A DNA stretch of 45,523 nucleotides from Nemertoderma westbladi (lineage: Eukaryota > Xenacoelomorpha > Nemertodermatida > Nemertodermatidae), in contig JAUCBJ010000947.1 of NCBI GenBank assembly GCA_032718475.1, positions 1 through 45,523 on the forward strand, written 5' to 3'. This document shows positions 31,565-42,987 of this stretch, piece by piece. Each line of letters starts with the position of its first letter. The stretch's first letter is position 1. The translations under genes were made by a program, and so were the position numbers. The notes under the pieces are model-generated. The model saw only the letters and a program-made list of their open reading frames with translations. It did not search any database and had not been told where the DNA came from.

Positions 31565-32218
31565 TGTTTTTTAAAGAATGCAGTTCATCATAAGTTGCTT
31601 CCAATTCTTCTACTGATAAGTAGCAGCTATAATACCGTGCATGGGCAATATATCCAGGATATGCATGTCCACCTTGAAGACGTTTCCCCAAATTAAGATC
31701 ACTGGCCATATCTACAGGACATCTTTCAGTGTTCACCGTTTCAACCTCCCTTCTGATATGGAAATCACTTCCGACACGACGACTGTAAATAAACTGCTGC
31801 CGATTGTCTTGACTTCTTCCAATAGCAACCATATGCCATTCATCTAGAACAACAGCACTGGTAACTTCTTGTGTTGCAACACCAGTAACCGCAGGATCGT
31901 ACCACAAGGAGGTGATTGCACGATAACTCCATAAACGTGAACCAATTGATAAACTCGAACCAAATTCATATATTGGTCCGGTTCCTCCTCCACTCCTCTT
32001 TACAAACATCAACATTGTAAACGTTTCTGAGGTTAATTCACCAGACCCATGATCAATAGAGACATACCCATGTCTGACATCAATGGCCTGGTTTTCAATC
32101 CCTCCTGGACCAGGTACATATCTAATGGCTCCATGGATTCCTCCATCATTCTTTCCGAGTTTATCATCGCCACGTTCATTTTCATCCAGTGTCCACCATG
32201 AGTCATAATTGCATTTAT
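31565..32218 (-). CDS. LamG-like exon C
   Basis: Exon of 654 nt (218 codons), acceptor ATTCTAG at 32219-32220 and donor GTAAGT from 31564; phase 1 at both ends. It opens CNYDSWWTLDE, then HGAIRYVPGPGG (Val replaces the usual Gly before PGP), LTSETFTMLMFVKRSGGG, GPIYEFGSS, LDEWHMVAIGRS, ERCPVDMASDLNLGKRL and ARYYSCYLSVEEL. VAIGRS is followed by QDN rather than EVN. GVAGQ becomes GVATQ. It shares SGGGTGPIYEFGSS and ERCPVD with exon D, its closest relative in the window. The open frame past the donor is intron. Confidence 0.85.
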
Positions 32219-34829
32219 CTAGAATATTAAAATACAATTATATAAACTTCTTCAACACAAATCATTATTAGGGTTGTTTTTATACATTATATACTTTTTG
32301 CATTTCTGTGTATTTATTTATTTACAATATTATCTGGAATTGTTTAAAAGTAAGAATATTGTAGTTTAGTTTTATTACTGGAATCAAACATAAATTAACA
32401 ATTAAAATTAGTAATTAATAATTAATTAAGAAGTAATTTACAGAGGTAATAATATTGTTATCACGGTACTTCAGGTGAATTGATTTAAACTATCATATAT
32501 TCAAATCCCGTTTTCGTACAGAGTTGAGTCACACACAATCAGTCAGTTAATTACAACGAAGTGATATGAAAAGAGCATTATATTATATATATATATATAT
32601 ATACTATCTACAAGGTCATCAAATCCCATGTGATTCAACTTCTGTGTGTCTTCAAATCCTTTAGACATCACTGGATTGATATACTGGATGGATTGATTAT
32701 TTCTTAGTATCATTGTTGAAGCATTGTAACACGATTGGTGTTAGGCATGGCATTTGAGATAAATATCATCCTCACAGAGAATAAATTCATAGAAAATTCA
32801 TATAGTCATCTTTTCTGTTCTTCAGCTCTTTCTGTACTAGATATTGAATAGTGAATTGACAGAAACGTAAAAGTAGCTGTAATTACAGAACCAACCATCA
32901 GATCAATTCATTTGAAATTTTGTAGTAGTATCCTACGTGCATTGCTTAATTAATTAGAAATTCTACACACAGTCAGACTTTTACAGTTCCTCTGTCAGCC
33001 GCTAGGGGGCGAATTATCAGAGCTTCAGTTCATCGTGCTTAGCACGGTTTAATTTATAATTCTAATATATTTTCGAACATTATATCATATTCCCACATTA
33101 TTTCGGTCAGCGCTTGTACAAATGTCAGTATGTCTAAATATACCGAAATATAGAAAAGATGTCTTTTGCATGGTGTAATTATAGGAAAAAATGACAACCT
33201 GAAACAATGGATTTGGGGCCAACCTTAAGGTACTTGATAGCAACTATATAGAATTTCATCACAAGATTAATATTTATTATTAATTATATTTATTTTTTCC
33301 CAGAGGGGTCCAATGATTTTTGCAATTGGTGTGAGGGAGGGGGGTATGGGTAACTGCCCGTAAGTTGAGACTACCAGGAGCCTGTAAATCAATAATCCGT
33401 CCATGTGGCTTTAAGATTCCTTTATCGCGCATGTTCAATGCAATTTAAACTCCTCAAAGAATTTAGCATATCACCCCCAACTATCCATTCCTTTTTCAGT
33501 GATAAAACCGATTCTTTATTATATGAGTAGTGGTGTTCAATTTTTTTCTCCTATTTATTATTAACGGCTTGAAGTACCTTATTTTGCTGCCTTAAAACAT
33601 AATTTTGGTGTTTTTTTGTAGTTAGGATCATTCATCATTCTCTAACTGCCTAATTATTTGATTCATCAACTGTTTGATACTAATGTGTCTAAATTAGGCC
33701 TATACAACGACTATCCGACTCCTCTGCCCTTGACTATTTCAACTTCTCGATGCTTTTCATGAATTCCCAGTCCCACCTGGGCGTGATTTCAATTTTTCTC
33801 AGTGTTGGTCTTCTGCCTGACGATTGCAACAGGGCTTTTCTGCACTCGATTTTGTCCCCTGGAGGTTGTGGATCCATGATCAGTTAACCTTTAACAGTTA
33901 AACTATATGCTGCTGCAATACTACCAGAGAGGACTAAATAAAAAACCTGAGGACATGCACAATTAGGTTAAAGGCCAATTTATTGTGGCCCCAGAATAAC
34001 TTTTTTATATTTCAATCAACAGTCCAACCCTGTAAATTGTAAACTGTGGGACTGAACCGATTATTTAAAAGAATTGGAGTTGAGTTGATAATGCAACTGT
34101 ATTAAATGATATATTAATTTAAAATTTGATTAATTTAAAAGATTGAAAACACGTCATCGGTGGTTTAACTAGTGGTATACACGTACCTCGGTCCGTCCTT
34201 ACTGCGATGAATTACAAAAAACGTCCATAATTTTTTCCTATTTATTTGATGATCTACTTTTGTTTAATATTTTATACCAAACATTGAAGTAAAACTTTTT
34301 CATAGTAGACCTACTACACTTAGTAATACATTCTATGATGTAATAAGTGGGATAACTTAACTTGTATTTGTTTGAAAAAAGCTCCGACGTGGGTCAAAAC
34401 TTTATAATATTTCTCATGCTTGTCATTTAGATGCCCCCACTCACTCATTTAAAATTATTATATTAGGTGGTCGACAAAATAATAATAATTAACATTGTTG
34501 TAGGAAACTTTTTTGGATTTTCAACGATGTATGATATCATAAAATTTGTATATTAATTATATCATTGCCTTTGTATGTGAATAAATACAGCCATTTTATG
34601 TAAAAAAGAAAGGTTACAATTTTACTATTTAAGAGGCTTACTTCAAATTTTCAAAATTACGATATACAGAAAATACCATTCCAACGTCTTCAACGCCTCA
34701 TTCCAAAGTTTTCATTTCAACCCATTTGTATAGGTTATCTGGACCGCTGAATCGATTGAAAGTAAAATGGAAGCTTCAAGTCTTAGTGGTACGTCATTAT
34801 TGGTACACCACAATTAGGGCGTGGTACTT
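32219..34829. other. Long intron, no gene recognised
   Basis: An AT-rich stretch of 2.6 kb. It includes a (TA)n run at about 32581-32603 and a 'ccgctagggggcg' motif at 32999-33011 often seen in invertebrate SINEs, without a promoter box I could find. No frame with domain motifs on either strand. Confidence 0.5.
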
Positions 34830-35210
34830 TTTCAAAATTTGAATATGTGCCACTCCCTAATTTTGGTGCACCAAAAATGCCGAACCATTAAGTCTTCAGG
34901 CTTCTATAATACTTTCAATTGATTCAGCCGTCCAGAAAACCTATAAATGTGCGTTGAAATCTCAATTTTGGTTTATTTTCCGAATCTCGAATTTTTCAAT
35001 ATTTTAAGTGCCACACCCTAATTATGGTGCTCCAAAAAGGACGATCCATTAGGTCTTCAGGCTTCGATAATATTTTCAATCGATGCCGCGGTCCAGAAAA
35101 CTTATAAAATCGCGTTGAAATCAAAAGATGGGGGTATTTTCCGAATATCGAATTTTTCAAAATTTGAAGTGCAACGCCCACTTCTTAGGTGCACGAAAAA
35201 TAGCATCCAC
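34830..35210. repeat. 161-bp diverged tandem repeat, about 2.4 units
   Basis: Units start near 34830, 34992 and 35153, each with TTTTTCAA-ATTT..AAGTGCCAC, a 'taagtcttcaggcttc' box and 'gtccagaaaac.tataaa'. They are diverged by perhaps 20%. Part of an additional unit may lie just upstream. Confidence 0.7.
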
Positions 35211-35491
35211 TTCAATTTTCGGAAATGGAATATAATCACATTCGATACAGCGTAGTGAAAAGCCTACTAATGCTAGCCAACAATGCCACACTATCAATTT
35301 TTAGAATATCAAAAGAATGTCTATTTTGTCCTGGGACTACTTCTATTTTTCAGGAAAATTATTATACCCACCTTATGAAATTTTCATTTTTTTGGATTTG
35401 AAAATGTTCTTTGATAATTTTTTCACCTACAGCCCAAATTTCGTTGGATTTTACTGGATGATTACAAAAATACAGCGGGGGGCCGAATCGA

Positions 35492-35510
35492 CCCCCCCCC
35501 CCCCCCCCCC
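35492..35510. repeat. C homopolymer, 19 nt
   Basis: An uninterrupted run of C just upstream of the 63-bp minisatellite. Confidence 0.9.
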
Positions 35511-35558
35511 AGTGCTGCTAATGGTCTAAACACCCCAGTGGTAATATGGTTAAGCCAA

Positions 35559-36815
35559 GGAATGCCTGTTCACCACCATGGGTGATCTTCCACATTAAAC
35601 CCTTCCTTCTGTTTCCTAAAGGAATGCCTGTTCACCACCATGGGTGATCTTCCACATTAAACCCTTCCTTCTGTTTCCTAAAGGAATGCCTGTTCACCAC
35701 CATGGGTGATCTTCCACAGTAAACCCTTCCACTCTGTTTCCCAAAGGAATGGCTGTTCACCATCATAGGTGATCCTCCACAGTAAACCCTTCCACTCTGT
35801 TTCCCAAAGGAATGCCTGTTCACCACCATGGGTGATCTTCCACAGTAAACCCTTCCACTCTGTTTCCCAAAGGAATGGCTGTTCACCATCATAGGTGATC
35901 CTCCACAGTAAACCCTTCCACTCTGTTTCCCAAAGGAATGCCTGTTCACCACCATGGGTGATCTTCCACTGTAAACCCTTCCACTCTGTTTCCCAAAGGA
36001 ATGCCTGTTCACCACCATGGGTGATCTTCCACAGTAAACCCTTCCACTCTGTTTCCCAAAGGAATGCCTGTTCACCACCATGGGTGATCTTCCACAATAA
36101 ACCCTTCCACTCTGTTTCCCAAAGGAATGCCTATTCACCACTCTGGGTGATCTTCCACAGTAAACCCTTCCACTCTATTTCCCAAAGGAATGCCTGTTCA
36201 CCACCATGGGTGATCTTCCACAGTAAACCCTTCCACTCTGTTTCCCAAAGGAATGGCTGTTCACCATCATGGGTGATCTTCCACAGTAAACCCTTCCACT
36301 CTGTTTCCCAAAGGAATGCCTGTTCACCACCATGGGTGATCTTCCATAGTAAACCCTTCCACTCTGTTTCCCAAAGGAATGCCTTTTCACCACCATGGGT
36401 GATCTTCCACAGTAAAACCTTCCACTCTGTTTCCCAAAGGAATGCCTGTTCACCACTATGGGTGATCTTCCACAGTAAACCCTTCCACTCTGTTTCCCAA
36501 AGGAATGCCTATTCACCACCATGGGTGATCTTCCACAGTAAACCCTTCCACTCTGTTTCCCAAAGGAATGCCTGTTCACCACCATGGGTGATCTGCCACA
36601 GTAAACCCTTCCACTCTGTTTCCTAAAGAATGCCTGTTCACCGCCATGTGTGATCTTCCACAGTAAACCCTGTCACTATGTTTCTTAAAGGAATGCCTGT
36701 TCACCACCATGTGTGATCTTCCACAGTAAACCCTTCCACTATGTTTCCTAAAGGAATGCCTGTTCACCACCATGGGTGATCTTCCACAGTAAACCCTTTC
36801 ACTCTGTTTCCCAAG
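35559..36815. repeat. 63-bp minisatellite, about 20 units
   Basis: The unit begins GGAATGCCTGTTCACCACCA and ends ...CTGTTTCCCAAA. The first two units are 62 bp; most others are 63. Unit variants differ at a few sites (GGCTGTTCACCATCATAGG appears twice in the left part). Since 63 is a multiple of three and the unit lacks stops in several frames, long open frames appear on both strands. No start context, splice signal or known motif supports coding. It is within the intron between exons D and C. Confidence 0.95.
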
Positions 36816-36960
36816 TTGCCTTGGTTCGTTGAAAGCCGGGGTTGGGCTAGGCTGCAGCATTTAAAGCACTGTGCCCAAACGGTGCTACCCCATCTAGGGA
36901 TCGAACCAGGGCTCTCTATTTGGAAGCCCAGGGTTGTCACCACTAGACCAAGCTGCTGCT
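36816..36960 (-). mobile_element. tRNA-derived SINE head next to the minisatellite
   Basis: Read on the minus strand from 36956: box A TGGTCTAGTGG (36950-36940), a TTCCAAA anticodon-loop-like segment with GGGC and GCCC arms, and box B GGTTCGATCCC (36907-36897). The TTCC loop suggests a tRNA-Gly(UCC) source. It runs through a unique 70-bp body straight into the 63-bp array. The cloverleaf acceptor arm does not pair, so it is not a working tRNA gene. Confidence 0.6.
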
Positions 36961-37599
36961 TGGTCTTCTAAAATTTACTATGATAATGTGGATGTATTTT
37001 TATCTTAAAACTAGCTGACAACTTCTTAAGACATTTTGTGGAAACTTAGAAACAACCAAGTGTTTGCGCTATAGCCAAGTTTTCCAATAGCGTAAAGCTG
37101 CACCTAGTATTTTACGACTTCTGACCTACGACTATTTTATTACTTTTTTATGCTATTTAAAGACTTAATCTCCATCCCTTTAGGGGGTGGGTCCAAAGGC
37201 AAGTCAAGCAGCTTAGCTCGGGTCGGCTGTCCGTGTCCTTTTCAGGCTCACCCAAGGCTACCGGCTCGGCTTGGGGTACCCACTTTTGTGACACCTAGTG
37301 TCACCCTAACCCGAATCCTTTGCAGGCTCGTGCTAGGCTGAACTGGCGCAACCCACTCAGGCATTTGCTCCTTGGCTGCCAGGATCTGTACCTGGAACTG
37401 GATTGTACTTGAATTCTTGGAATTTGGGCCCCAATAAAAGCTATGAGAGTGTCGATTTGTGTTTAGTCGTCATTAAAAATCGCCATAACCATATTAATTT
37501 TAACTTTTAATCATTCTGGTTTTTTGCACACGGTGTCCGGGACTTTTTAGAATATTCGTTCGTTATCATTTATAATTTTTATATATTTATATATATTAG
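36961..37599. other. Intronic sequence, no gene supported
   Basis: GC-richer between 37180 and 37420, with repeats of 'ggctcg' and 'caggctc' that may be another SINE-like body, followed by CCAATAAAAG at 37431. No clear protein. Confidence 0.4.
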
Positions 37600-37801
37600 G
37601 TGGCATCAGCATTTATAAATACAACGTCAAACAATGCGAGCCATTGAGATGTCCTATCCCAGTATGCTACCAAGTTTGCCCAGATGACACCAACTTCGAT
37701 GCTGGCACTGACCAAATGATCACACAAGGGTCACTTCATGCTCAACCTGTGAATTTCCCACCACATGACCAAAGACCTCCCGGCCCTCGTCATGGCGTTT
37801 G
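37600..37801 (+). CDS. Possible cysteine-rich exon
   Basis: A 202-nt open stretch lies between an AG (37598-37599, preceded by a T-rich tract) and a strong donor TG|GTGAGC. It would encode CEPLRCPIPVCYQVCPDD, four regularly spaced cysteines, then a Pro- and His-rich tail. Its codon make-up looks more gene-like than the surrounding AT-rich DNA. If not spliced it would end at a TGA at 37801-37803. It is antisense to the LamG gene, within its intron. A further open stretch at 37889-38129 could be a following exon. I do not recognise the family. Confidence 0.35.
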
Positions 37802-38279
37802 GTGAGCAACCAATCATATTTTGGTGAGCAATAAATAACACTGTTATCGAACTGATAATGCCATGCGAAGGATGATTATGAAGCATTTACAATTTCATCA
37901 AGGCTGACGAATCTCTACACAGAGGACTCTTTCCCAAACCCACAGAATCAGCCACACACCATGGCAAGACTCTCTGCTGCCCACAATTACAGGGTGTGTT
38001 CTCCTGCTACACCAACAGCATAAGGGTCTCGCTCTCATCGCCATTTCAATCATGGCCGATTTTCTTTTATGCACTCCAACCCTATTATTACCATTTGTTC
38101 ACCGCTTCGAATAATAATCTTCCTAATTAGTATGTATTATGTGAATTGAATTGTAGGTTTTTGCCATCCTATATTAGCGTTATATAGACGTTCTATCATA
38201 TTTGTTAATCAATATGCTTTGCATCAGATAATGTTATGTTGTTATCATATTTAGTAACTTGTGATTACGATAGTTAAGA

Positions 38280-38433
38280 GTGGTGCAAATCTTAAATGCA
38301 TTGATAATTTATGCGGAATTCTAGAACTGGATAAATTAGATATAAATGCAATTTCTAAATCAGAGCTATGCACTGTGATATGGGAAAGTGGGAGAGATAA
38401 TGTTAAAATCTACAATGAATTCATCAAAGCCTA
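38280..38433 (+). other. Short open frame of unknown nature
   Basis: About 52 codons end at TAG (38431-38433), with a mixed composition (CIDNLCGILELDKLDINA...) unlike random AT-rich sequence. The sequence 3' of it ends in an A-rich 'aataacaataataaataaac' tail near 38685-38705, which looks like a LINE end. It may be the last codons of an ORF in an otherwise lost LINE. Confidence 0.3.
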
Positions 38434-38715
38434 GGCAGGGAATTCTGAAATCTTTGGTTTTGAATAATATAATGTTAGCATGAGTCTGAGTCGACATGCT
38501 AGGTTAATCCAGAATTCTACCATATTACTATATTAATATTATAATAGTATTTTTGTTGTTGATATTTATTGCACCAGTATATTATTGTGGGCAGAAACTA
38601 GGGAAAAAAACTTCTCTAAATCTTGTTCAAATCTTTATATACCTATGCTGTGCTAAAATTTGTTTATAATAATGTAAGGACATAACAATAACAATAATAA
38701 ATAAACTAAACTAAC

Positions 38716-39372
38716 CTTTACTGCCGTGATGGGACAACTGATGAAAAGTCTCCTGAAGTTCTTCCTCTGATAGGTAGCAGTTGTAATATCGAGCATGAGC
38801 AATATATCCGGGATATGCATGTCCATTTTGAAGACGTTTACCTAAATTAAGATCACATGACAAATCTACAGGACATCTTTCAGTGTTCACTGTTTCAACC
38901 TCCCTTCTCAGTTGGATATCAGTACCTAGACGTCGGCTGTAAATGAATTGTTGCCTATTCACCTCACTTCTTCCGATAGCAACCATATGCCATTCATCTA
39001 GAACAACAGCACTGGTAACTTCTTGTCCTGCAACACCAGTAATCATGGAATAGTACCACAAGGAAGTGATTGCACCATGACTCCAGAAATGTGAACCAAT
39101 TGATGAACTCGAACCAAATTCATATATTGGTCCAGTTCCTCCTCCACTCCTCTTAACAAACATCAACATTGTAAATGTCTCCGAGGTTAATTCATTACTC
39201 CCATGGCCAATTGACACATAGCCATGATGAAATCCCATTGCTTGATCTTCAATCCCCCCTGGTCCTGGACCATATTTTACAGCTCCATGCAATATCCCAT
39301 TGAATTTACCTAGTTTTTCATCACCACGATCAACATAGTTTAAAGGCCACCATGATTTGTATTCACAATCAT
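38716..39372 (-). CDS. LamG-like exon D
   Basis: Exon of 657 nt (219 codons), acceptor TTTTATAG at 39373-39374 and donor GTTAGT from 38715; phase 1 at both ends. The true start lies 80 bases beyond the first Met: it opens DCEYKSWWPLN, which has Lys for Asp in the YDSWW motif and Pro for Thr. It continues HGAVKYGPGPGG, LTSETFTMLMFVKRSGGG, GPIYEFGSSSS, LDEWHMVAIGRSEVN, ERCPVDLSCDLNLGKRL and ARYYNCYLSEEEL. A fourth cysteine (LSCD) is unique to D. Closest to exon C. Confidence 0.85.
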
Positions 39373-39843
39373 CTATAAAATTAATTTGTGTAAATGATAA
39401 TTTGGTGAATATAGTAATTAGTAGTCACCCACCACAGTGGAATTTCATTGCTTTTAAGTTTACATTAATGCTGTTGGTATCGCTATAAGAGTTAATTGAT
39501 CTATGACAAAAAGTTGCACTGACGTCCCCCCACCATAGATAACCTGTCATCAACCTATAGTAAGAGACCCATACTGATGACGATTAGCAATGAACAGGCT
39601 GAATAATAAGGTGCCTAATTTACCTCCCTCGATAACTCCTACTATACCAGTTATAGGATCCAGTAATACAGCAATGGAAATGAAATTTATGGAGATAAGA
39701 ACCGAAATAGCACTGATAAATTGCGACTAACATCCAACCTTGAAACCTTAGATCGTAAACAGCCATGACCATATGGGTAAGCTATTGGTGAAACCAGTAC
39801 TCCGGACTGGGTCGATAGGGATTGCTGGGGGGAACAGGGAGAC

Positions 39844-40083
39844 TCAGGACACAGCAGTAGTACATTGCAATGACTGGTTTAATGGACTAGAAGCTTCCGC
39901 TTGCGATCCAGAACCGGCATTTATGTGCGATGAACAACCGGTACCGGTACAGGGTGCAAGTTGCCACCCAGAGACAACACCAGACCCTAGTAGTTGGGTG
40001 AGCCGTAAGTCACGGCATTTTCTACAGATCCTGGTAGTTGTAATTTTCCCTCGGACTATTCCACAGTCTGTGCATTGAGGCAT
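39844..40083 (-). CDS. Small zinc-ribbon-like ORF
   Basis: From the ATG at 40083 an 79-residue frame begins MPQCTDCGIVRG and has CRKC 15 residues on, a CX2C...CX2C ribbon. After RLTQ the rest is Gly/Ser-rich without structure and may be out of the original frame. It could be the N-terminus of a LINE or other transposon ORF1; no partner gene lies nearby. The plus-strand frame over the same bases is likely a shadow. Confidence 0.3.
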   Translation of the reverse strand: MPQCTDCGIVRGKITTTRICRKCRDLRLTQLLGSGVVSGWQLAPCTGTGCSSHINAGSGSQAEASSPLNQSLQCTTAVS

Positions 40084-40612
40084 TGCTGAACGTTTGGCCA
40101 GCAAGAAGCAGTCGACAGTAAACAAGTGCAACAACACTACCCACCCAGTCAGGCAGAACTGCAGTGCCTAGTGCAGAGTGTGCCTTGCATAAACCATGTT
40201 GAACACACAGGAGTTCGCCCATTGCTCTGCCCAGACATAAAGCCTGTGAAATGTAAGTGCTATGCTAGTGCAAGTCTTCATATGAGAGATAATAATGCTA
40301 TTGCTTTTTAGGAATTAGGGCAGGATATTATTTCGCCTTTATAAAAAGGGTAGGATAGAAATAAACCTGGATATCAAAGATACAGTAAACAAACAGAGAA
40401 TAAAGCCAAAAGGAATGGGAGTAGATGAGTTTTTGAGAGCTTTGTTGGTAATACCATAATGGAGCTTTAAACCATAATGGAGCTTTAAAGACTTTCGACA
40501 CTTTAATATTACTGTACAGTTTAGATTATCTAGCATCAGATTTTAGTTATAAATTAGTTGATATCAATTGTGGGCAGCTCATGTTTCTCCTCTCTGGACA
40601 ATAAGTCGGAGG

Positions 40613-40732
40613 AATGTTTCTGCCAGCTGTAGAAACCTTGTTTCTTTCATGCATTTAAGCAAATTCCAGAAATGTTTCTGCCAGTTTTCTGTATAAACAA
40701 TGTTTCTTTCATGCAGTTAAGTAAATTCCAGA
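40613..40732. repeat. Two-unit tandem repeat, about 60 bp
   Basis: The unit AATGTTTCTGCCAG...TTTCTTTCATGCA(T/G)TTAAG(C/T)AAATTCCAGA occurs at 40613-40670 and 40671-40732. Confidence 0.85.
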
Positions 40733-40751
40733 ATTCTGCCTTTCACTGCCT

Positions 40752-41260
40752 TTCTGTACTTACGATAATATAATATAAAAACAAAAACCATTTAAAACCA
40801 ACAAGATAAGTACTTACGATAAAATAATCTAAAAACAAAGACTGGTTGAGGATTCAATCAAATATGCGCTTCAATCACAAATGGGGGGGGGGGGGGGGGG
40901 GGGGGGGGTGTGGGGGGGGGATGCAATTTACTAATATTGGGCAGAAGAAATATCAGGCCTGTAAGTTAGCTTACCAGCTCACTTACAGTAAACCCCAAAG
41001 GCCAACAGAGCCCAGTAAAACTGACTAAGGAGGACCCGCGTAGCGAAACCACCTCACAAAAGTTGTATGGCCAGGATCCAGGGCCAACTCTGATCCCATC
41101 ACAAAAACCATTTAAAACCAGCAAGATAAGTACTTATGATAAATTAATCTAAAAACCATTTAAAACCCCCAAGATAAGTATTTACGATAAAATTATACAA
41201 AAATAAAAACCATTTAAAACCAGCAAGATAAGTACTTGCGATAAAATTTAATAAAATCAT
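40752..41260. repeat. Tandem AAAACCATTTAAAAC repeat with G run, copy 2
   Basis: The same 50-60-bp units as 15239-15735, with one more unit here (41100-41260). The G run is 26 nt at 40883-40908, followed by TGT and nine more G. Confidence 0.8.
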
Positions 41261-41645
41261 GTGGAGGATAAGCAAACATGGCGCCTAGCATAGAGCATTA
41301 CTCCCCAAGGAGAACCACAGGTTCCAATTTTAAGTAATCAATAAAATTGATGTGAAGCACTAACATCTAAAGTATCTTGCTTAGGGATGCTTAGTAGCAG
41401 TGCGAAATTTATTCAGCCTTTGGTCGGATTTAAACAAACAAACTGCTAAACACTATTGTGAAAGAGGTTCAGGTGCTATATCCATTTGGAAATTTCAATA
41501 TTTGAATTTCTAATTCAATAAATTATATATAATAAATTATACGTATTTCTTTTAAACCTGCATTTCATTTTTTTTCAACCCAGTATGAAATACATAATTT
41601 AAACAGAATATACATGCATTAAAAACTGTTAATCAAAGTACTCAC

Positions 41646-42362
41646 CTCTTTGCATATGATCTCTTTGGATGTCAGAACCTCTTTGTATGTGGTCGATTTG
41701 GATGTCAGACACTTTATGAACAAGCTCGTCATAAATAGAATCAATTTCTTCCACAGATAGATAGCAGCTGTAATACCGTGCATGGGCAATGTATCCTGGG
41801 TAGATATTACCACCATTGACAAATCTCCCCAATGTAAGATCACCATATATATCCACTGGACTTCTTACAGTGTTAATGGTTTCTACTTCTCTTCTAATAT
41901 GATTAAGACTTCCAACACGTCGACGATAGATAAACTGTTGCAAATTAACTTTACTTCTTCCGATTGCAACCAGGTGCCATTCATCAAGCTGAATAGCATT
42001 ATCAACTTGTTGTCCTGCAACACCAGTAACCACAGGATTGTACCATAATGATGTGATTGCGGGGTGACTCCAGAAATGTGAACCTCTCTCTTGGCTGGTT
42101 CCATATTCATATATTGGTCCATTACCTCCTCCACCTCCCCTCTTCACAAACATTACCATTGTGAATGTCTCAGAAGTTAATTGATCGGGACCATGTGCGA
42201 TCGATATATATCCATGAGCAGTACCCATTGCATGGTTTTCACTGCCTCCTGGCCCAGGACCATAGCGTGCAGCCCCATTAATGATTCCAGTTAGATCTCC
42301 TTGCATATCTTTACCTCCATCATTTAGGTTTAAAGTCCACCAAGAGTCATAACCACATTGAT
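41646..42362 (-). CDS. LamG-like exon A'
   Basis: Exon of 717 nt (239 codons), acceptor TTTTAG at 42363-42364 and donor GTGAG from 41645; phase 1 on both sides. It is the duplicate of exon A with the same VRSPVD (no middle Cys) and the same 11-residue tail repeats. Differences from A include KRGGGG for KRAGGG, FIYRRR for FIYSRR, REVET for REIET, PVDIYG for PVDMYG, and four changes in the tail (DELVHKVSDIQIDHIQ). That tail is the most changed part of the exon. Confidence 0.85.
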
Positions 42363-42479
42363 CTAAAATGAAGATGTCCAATATTATTAAAGTTTAACTA
42401 ATACATAGTAATTTTGTAGAAAATACCGAGATACTCTACTTTTAGAGCATCTAAGCAACTTAATATAATTTGAATAAGC

Positions 42480-42663
42480 TACTACTACTAGGATCGGCAT
42501 GCTGCATTGCAGCTGCATTTTTAAGAATGCTGTGCCGGCCTATCGACAAAATTGCACCGCCACAACTCCCTATCACCCATGACATTTGCTAGATCATCCG
42601 CATCTTCAAGGCCAGTGTCCTTTAAGATGCGTCTCAAGAAAGTCATGGGCTGTCCACCATGCT
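42480..42663 (-). mobile_element. RTE-like LINE fragment with 12-bp TSD
   Basis: The (CTA)n end is at 42480-42491 and the fragment ends 5'-truncated at 42663. ATTTGAATAAGC flanks it at 42468-42479 and 42664-42675. The matching site in copy 1 (17236-17247) has a single ATTTGAATAAGC and no insert, so it is a clean empty site. Confidence 0.9.
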
Positions 42664-42840
42664 ATTTGAATAAGCACGAAGTAGGTACACATACACACTA
42701 GGTTTATATGTGAAGTTTCTGCTTACAAAATCATTAGAGAGAAAGACCCTTAGCACACCAGAAACATTTACAATCTGGCATTGCCACACTTTTATTTCCT
42801 CCCTTGAAGCATCACTTGCAGTCATCGATTAATCATTTAG

Positions 42841-42987
42841 GTCTTTAAAAGTTGTACTTAATTACAAAAGTAGTGGGTTCCATTGCCATATAAACTCATC
42901 TATAATAATGCAATCGTATCGTATCGTATCGTATCTAGTAGTAGTAGTAGGTCTTTAAAAGTTGTACTTAATTACAAAAGTAGTGGG
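42841..42987. repeat. 37-bp direct repeat around a LINE-tail stub
   Basis: GTCTTTAAAAGTTGTACTTA and the next 17 bases occur at 42841-42877 and 42951-42987. The 73 bases between end in CTAGTAGTAGTAGTAG, the RTE-family tail, preceded by (GTATC)4. In copy 1 the same site carries the LINE at 17465-20550. Confidence 0.8.

Noticed and set aside
35559-36815. CRISPR-like array
   Set aside because: Units are contiguous with no unique spacers, and the DNA is animal.
35632-36860. Long open frames on both strands in the 63-bp array
   Set aside because: The unit is 63 bp without stops in several frames, so openness is automatic. No start context, domain or splice signal supports coding.
36893-36956. Functional tRNA-Gly gene
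   Set aside because: A and B boxes are present, but the acceptor arm does not pair and the sequence continues as a SINE body.
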